From positions 1-8,544 of the forward strand of contig JALEUF010000121.1 of assembly GCA_022781015.1 (NCBI GenBank): 8,544 bases of DNA. The letters run 5' to 3'. Position numbers and translations under genes: made by a program. Below, in pieces: positions 7,143 through 8,544 of the stretch; the first letter of the stretch is position 1, and each line of letters opens with the position of its first letter. The DNA is from Caryophanales bacterium (GTDB lineage Bacteria; Bacillota_I; Bacilli_A; RFN20; CAG-826). Below the pieces are notes generated by a model that was not told the DNA's origin, did no database searches, and saw nothing but the letters and a program-made list of their open reading frames with translations.

Positions 7143-8272
7143 GCTTTCTCTCCTTTCTTTTTCCTTCTTATTGGAGTCGAGGCTGTATCTAATTTGCCAA
7201 CTAGCTCTGCTAAAATATCATCCATAGTGACAAGCCCGACAACTTGGTTATCCTTGTTCTTTACTAAGGCTAAGTGGGAATGTTCCTTGTTTAATATCTC
7301 AAAAGCATCACCTAGAGTTTCATCGATATCAACATAGACTGGTTGGATTAATATTGATCTAATATCTAGATGGGGGTCTTTTGAATATTCCTCGAAATAT
7401 AGGTTTAGACTTAATATGGCAACATATTCACCTTCGTTATTAATGACTGGGAATCTAGATAAAGTTGAATTCATGATGAAATCATTTACTTTGTCTACAA
7501 CTAAATCTTCTTCCTTCAAGGCAATTATGTTTTCTTTTTTAGTCATTACTTGCTCAACCTTGATCGAATCGAAAGTAAAGGCTTTTGAAAGAAGCTTCAT
7601 CTCGTCTTCTTCAAATAATTCCTCGTTATTCTCATTTTCTTCGCTAGGTTCATCTTCGAGCTTGGCTTCATCGGCCTTTTCAATGAAATCTTCTTTAGAT
7701 AAGACATTTTCGTCTTTGATTTTAAATATCTTGTGTACTGCTTTTAAGACATATCTAAATATAAATATGATAGGGAAAAGCAATATGCCGACAATAAAAT
7801 CAGGCCATGCTAGAATAACCGCCATCCTATTTGGTATGGCTTTTGATAATATCTTTGGGCAAGTATCAGAAACTATATATACCAAAGCACCCATGACTCC
7901 GGCAGAAAATATGGCTTCTAATGAACCACTTATCCCATTAGCTTTACAGATGTTATAGAAAATAACGGCAGAAATAGATGACATCAAAGTCTGGACTATA
8001 TTATTTCCTACTAGGACTGTTACTAAGGTATCTTCAAATTTCTCAGTTAGCCTAACGATTATCTTAGATGTGATGTTTCCTTTATTGGCTTCGACTTTAA
8101 AATGATATTTATTGCAATTAGAAAAAGCATTTTCTGAAGCGCTGAATAAGCCAGATATAATTAACATTATCGCTATGAGTAGCCAAGCTACCCACATCGG
8201 CATACCATATACGGTAATCGGATTAGATTCTAACAGTAAGGGATCAATACAAGTAGATAAAGGAACTTCCAT
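7136..8272 (-). CDS. CNNM-family membrane protein: DUF21 and CBS pair, no CorC domain
   Basis: This is the first gene of the minus-strand operon, a 378-residue paralogue of the next gene. Residues about 25-185 are a DUF21 membrane domain with S-A-S-E (44-47), G-N-N-I-V-Q (89-94) and S-D-T-C-P-K (135-140). A very acidic linker follows (about 198-224), then a CBS pair from about 240 to 359 that opens VMTKK and ends GLVTMDDILAELVG. The protein stops just after in a basic tail (RRKKKGEKAC) without the CorC/HlyC domain. The frame stays intact to a TAA that overlaps the next gene, so the short C-terminus looks real rather than caused by a frameshift. The N-terminus is about 20 residues longer than usual, and Met24 is an alternative start, but neither start has a Shine-Dalgarno. 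I chose 8272 because the predicted promoter ends 11 nt upstream. Probably partners with its neighbour. Confidence 0.9.
   Translation of the reverse strand: MEVPLSTCIDPLLLESNPITVYGMPMWVAWLLIAIMLIISGLFSASENAFSNCNKYHFKVEANKGNITSKIIVRLTEKFEDTLVTVLVGNNIVQTLMSSISAVIFYNICKANGISGSLEAIFSAGVMGALVYIVSDTCPKILSKAIPNRMAVILAWPDFIVGILLFPIIFIFRYVLKAVHKIFKIKDENVLSKEDFIEKADEAKLEDEPSEENENNEELFEEDEMKLLSKAFTFDSIKVEQVMTKKENIIALKEEDLVVDKVNDFIMNSTLSRFPVINNEGEYVAILSLNLYFEEYSKDPHLDIRSILIQPVYVDIDETLGDAFEILNKEHSHLALVKNKDNQVVGLVTMDDILAELVGKLDTASTPIRRKKKGEKAC
7148..7153 (-). promoter_or_regulatory. Ribosome binding site of the second CNNM-family gene
   Basis: On the minus strand GGAGAG (7153-7148), preceded by AAA, lies 5 nt before the ATG at 7142 and within the last codons of the upstream gene. 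It is the best site in this operon and suggests independent, strong initiation at the second gene. Confidence 0.7.
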
Positions 8273-8283
8273 ATCGGGAGTTA

Positions 8284-8312
8284 ATTATAATATATTTATG
8301 GGAAAGAGTAAA
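8284..8312 (-). promoter_or_regulatory. Sigma-A-type promoter of the CNNM/RNase operon
   Basis: On the minus strand TTTACT (8312-8307) is separated by 17 nt from a perfect TATAAT (8289-8284). Expected transcription start is near 8277-8275, only 3-5 nt before the ATG at 8272, so the mRNA would be nearly leaderless. No Shine-Dalgarno precedes this ATG, which agrees. Confidence 0.6.
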
Positions 8313-8344
8313 ATATCCATTTGGTGTCGCCCTTGTTATCGATT

Positions 8345-8353
8345 TGCTATAGT
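8345..8353 (+). promoter_or_regulatory. Possible extended -10 promoter upstream of tyrS
   Basis: TGCTATAGT matches the extended -10 form TGnTATAAT at all but one position. No good -35 is found at 17-18 nt upstream. It would give a leader of about 60 nt. It competes with the promoter nearer to tyrS; I cannot decide which is used. Confidence 0.35.
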
Positions 8354-8361
8354 TCTTTTAT

Positions 8362-8374
8362 GTCCAAAATGGAC
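8362..8374 (+). repeat. 13-bp inverted repeat in the divergent promoter region
   Basis: GTCCA-AAA-TGGAC is a perfect 5-bp inverted repeat with a 3-nt centre, just upstream of the proximal tyrS -35. It could be an operator or a small RNA hairpin, but arms this short also arise by chance. Confidence 0.25.
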
Positions 8375-8383
8375 TTTATTTGT

Positions 8384-8412
8384 TTGGCTTTGTATCTTTA
8401 TTGAGATAGAAT
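8384..8412 (+). promoter_or_regulatory. Proximal tyrS promoter giving a possibly leaderless transcript
   Basis: TTGGCT (8384-8389) is separated by 17 nt from TAGAAT (8407-8412). Seven nt after the -10 comes the A of the ATG at 8420, where transcription would normally start. The transcript would then begin with its start codon. The upstream ATG at 8414 would not be transcribed from here. Confidence 0.5.
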
Positions 8413-8419
8413 AATGCCC

Positions 8420-8544
8420 ATGGAAAACATTATTGATGATTTAATTTATAGAGGCCTCATCCAACAATATAGCGATGAAGCAAAACTTAGGGAAATGCTA
8501 GAGAGCAAGCAAACTCTTTATTGTGGCTTTGATCCTAGTGCTTC
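8420..8544 (+). CDS. tyrS: Tyrosyl-tRNA synthetase, N-terminal part (3'-truncated)
   Basis: This class I aminoacyl-tRNA synthetase attaches tyrosine to tRNA-Tyr in the cytoplasm. Only about 41 codons are in the window. The N-terminal RGLI segment (11-14) and TLYCGFDPSA (32-41) are typical of bacterial TyrRS. Counting from the ATG at 8420, Tyr34, Cys35 and Asp38 fall on the same numbers as the substrate-binding residues of Geobacillus stearothermophilus TyrRS, and Thr40 there is Ser40 here. This agreement, and the promoter spacing, favour 8420 over the in-frame ATG at 8414. There is no clear Shine-Dalgarno; GAGA at 8403-8406 is weak. The HIGH motif lies beyond the window. It is divergent from the CNNM operon, and no T-box sequence is seen before it. 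Identity is secure. Confidence 0.92.
   Translation, partial: MENIIDDLIYRGLIQQYSDEAKLREMLESKQTLYCGFDPSA

Noticed and set aside
7130..7145. The two CNNM-family genes as one gene split by a frameshift
   Set aside because: Each has its own complete DUF21 domain and CBS pair, and the second has its own strong ribosome binding site, so they are tandem paralogues.
7416..7958. Long plus-strand frame opposite the first CNNM-family gene
   Set aside because: It is Ser-rich only because it mirrors acidic and membrane codons of the real gene. It has no start signal or family match.
8112..8414. Plus-strand frame across the divergent promoter region
   Set aside because: It runs antisense to the N-terminus of the CNNM-family gene and through both promoters, with no ribosome binding site.

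Overview
The window looks like chromosomal DNA of an AT-rich, low-GC Gram-positive bacterium, most likely an uncultured member of the Bacilli near the Mollicutes-like or Erysipelotrichales-like gut lineages. The reasons are two lipoprotein signal sequences, strong GGAG-type ribosome binding sites, mostly TAA stops, and a TyrRS N-terminus close to the Bacillus type. The one TGA in use is a stop in an ATGA overlap, and all genes read through at full length in the standard code. The lineage is an inference.

Left part, plus strand (1-4907): a binding-protein-dependent ABC importer. It consists of a 5'-truncated substrate-binding lipoprotein whose lipobox is just inside the window edge, a 12-helix permease made of two fused halves (Fe3+/ThiP/FbpB style), and an ATPase. 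A strong hairpin plus T-tract lies between the binding-protein and permease genes, and a terminator closes the operon. The ATPase is 548 residues instead of the usual 350-370. It carries about 120 extra residues between the Q-loop and the signature motif. Both permease EAA loops lack the usual glycine, so the whole permease/ATPase coupling interface is unusual.

Middle and right part, minus strand (8312 down to 4906): a three-gene overlapping operon. First come two tandem CNNM/CorB-family (DUF21-CBS) membrane proteins, the upstream one lacking the CorC/HlyC domain. The third gene starts in an ATGA overlap and encodes a lipoprotein with a long serine-rich linker. Its C-terminal domain can be aligned by eye to barnase, including counterparts of Glu73, Arg83, Arg87 and His102. 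It is therefore probably a surface-tethered ribonuclease. No barstar-like inhibitor gene is present in the window.

Right edge, plus strand: the start of tyrS, divergent from the operon. The short region between the divergent starts holds a promoter for each direction. Both are placed so close to the start codons that the transcripts may be leaderless or nearly so, and no T-box is visible. There is no gene-free stretch over 300 bases, and no mobile element, CRISPR array or RNA gene.
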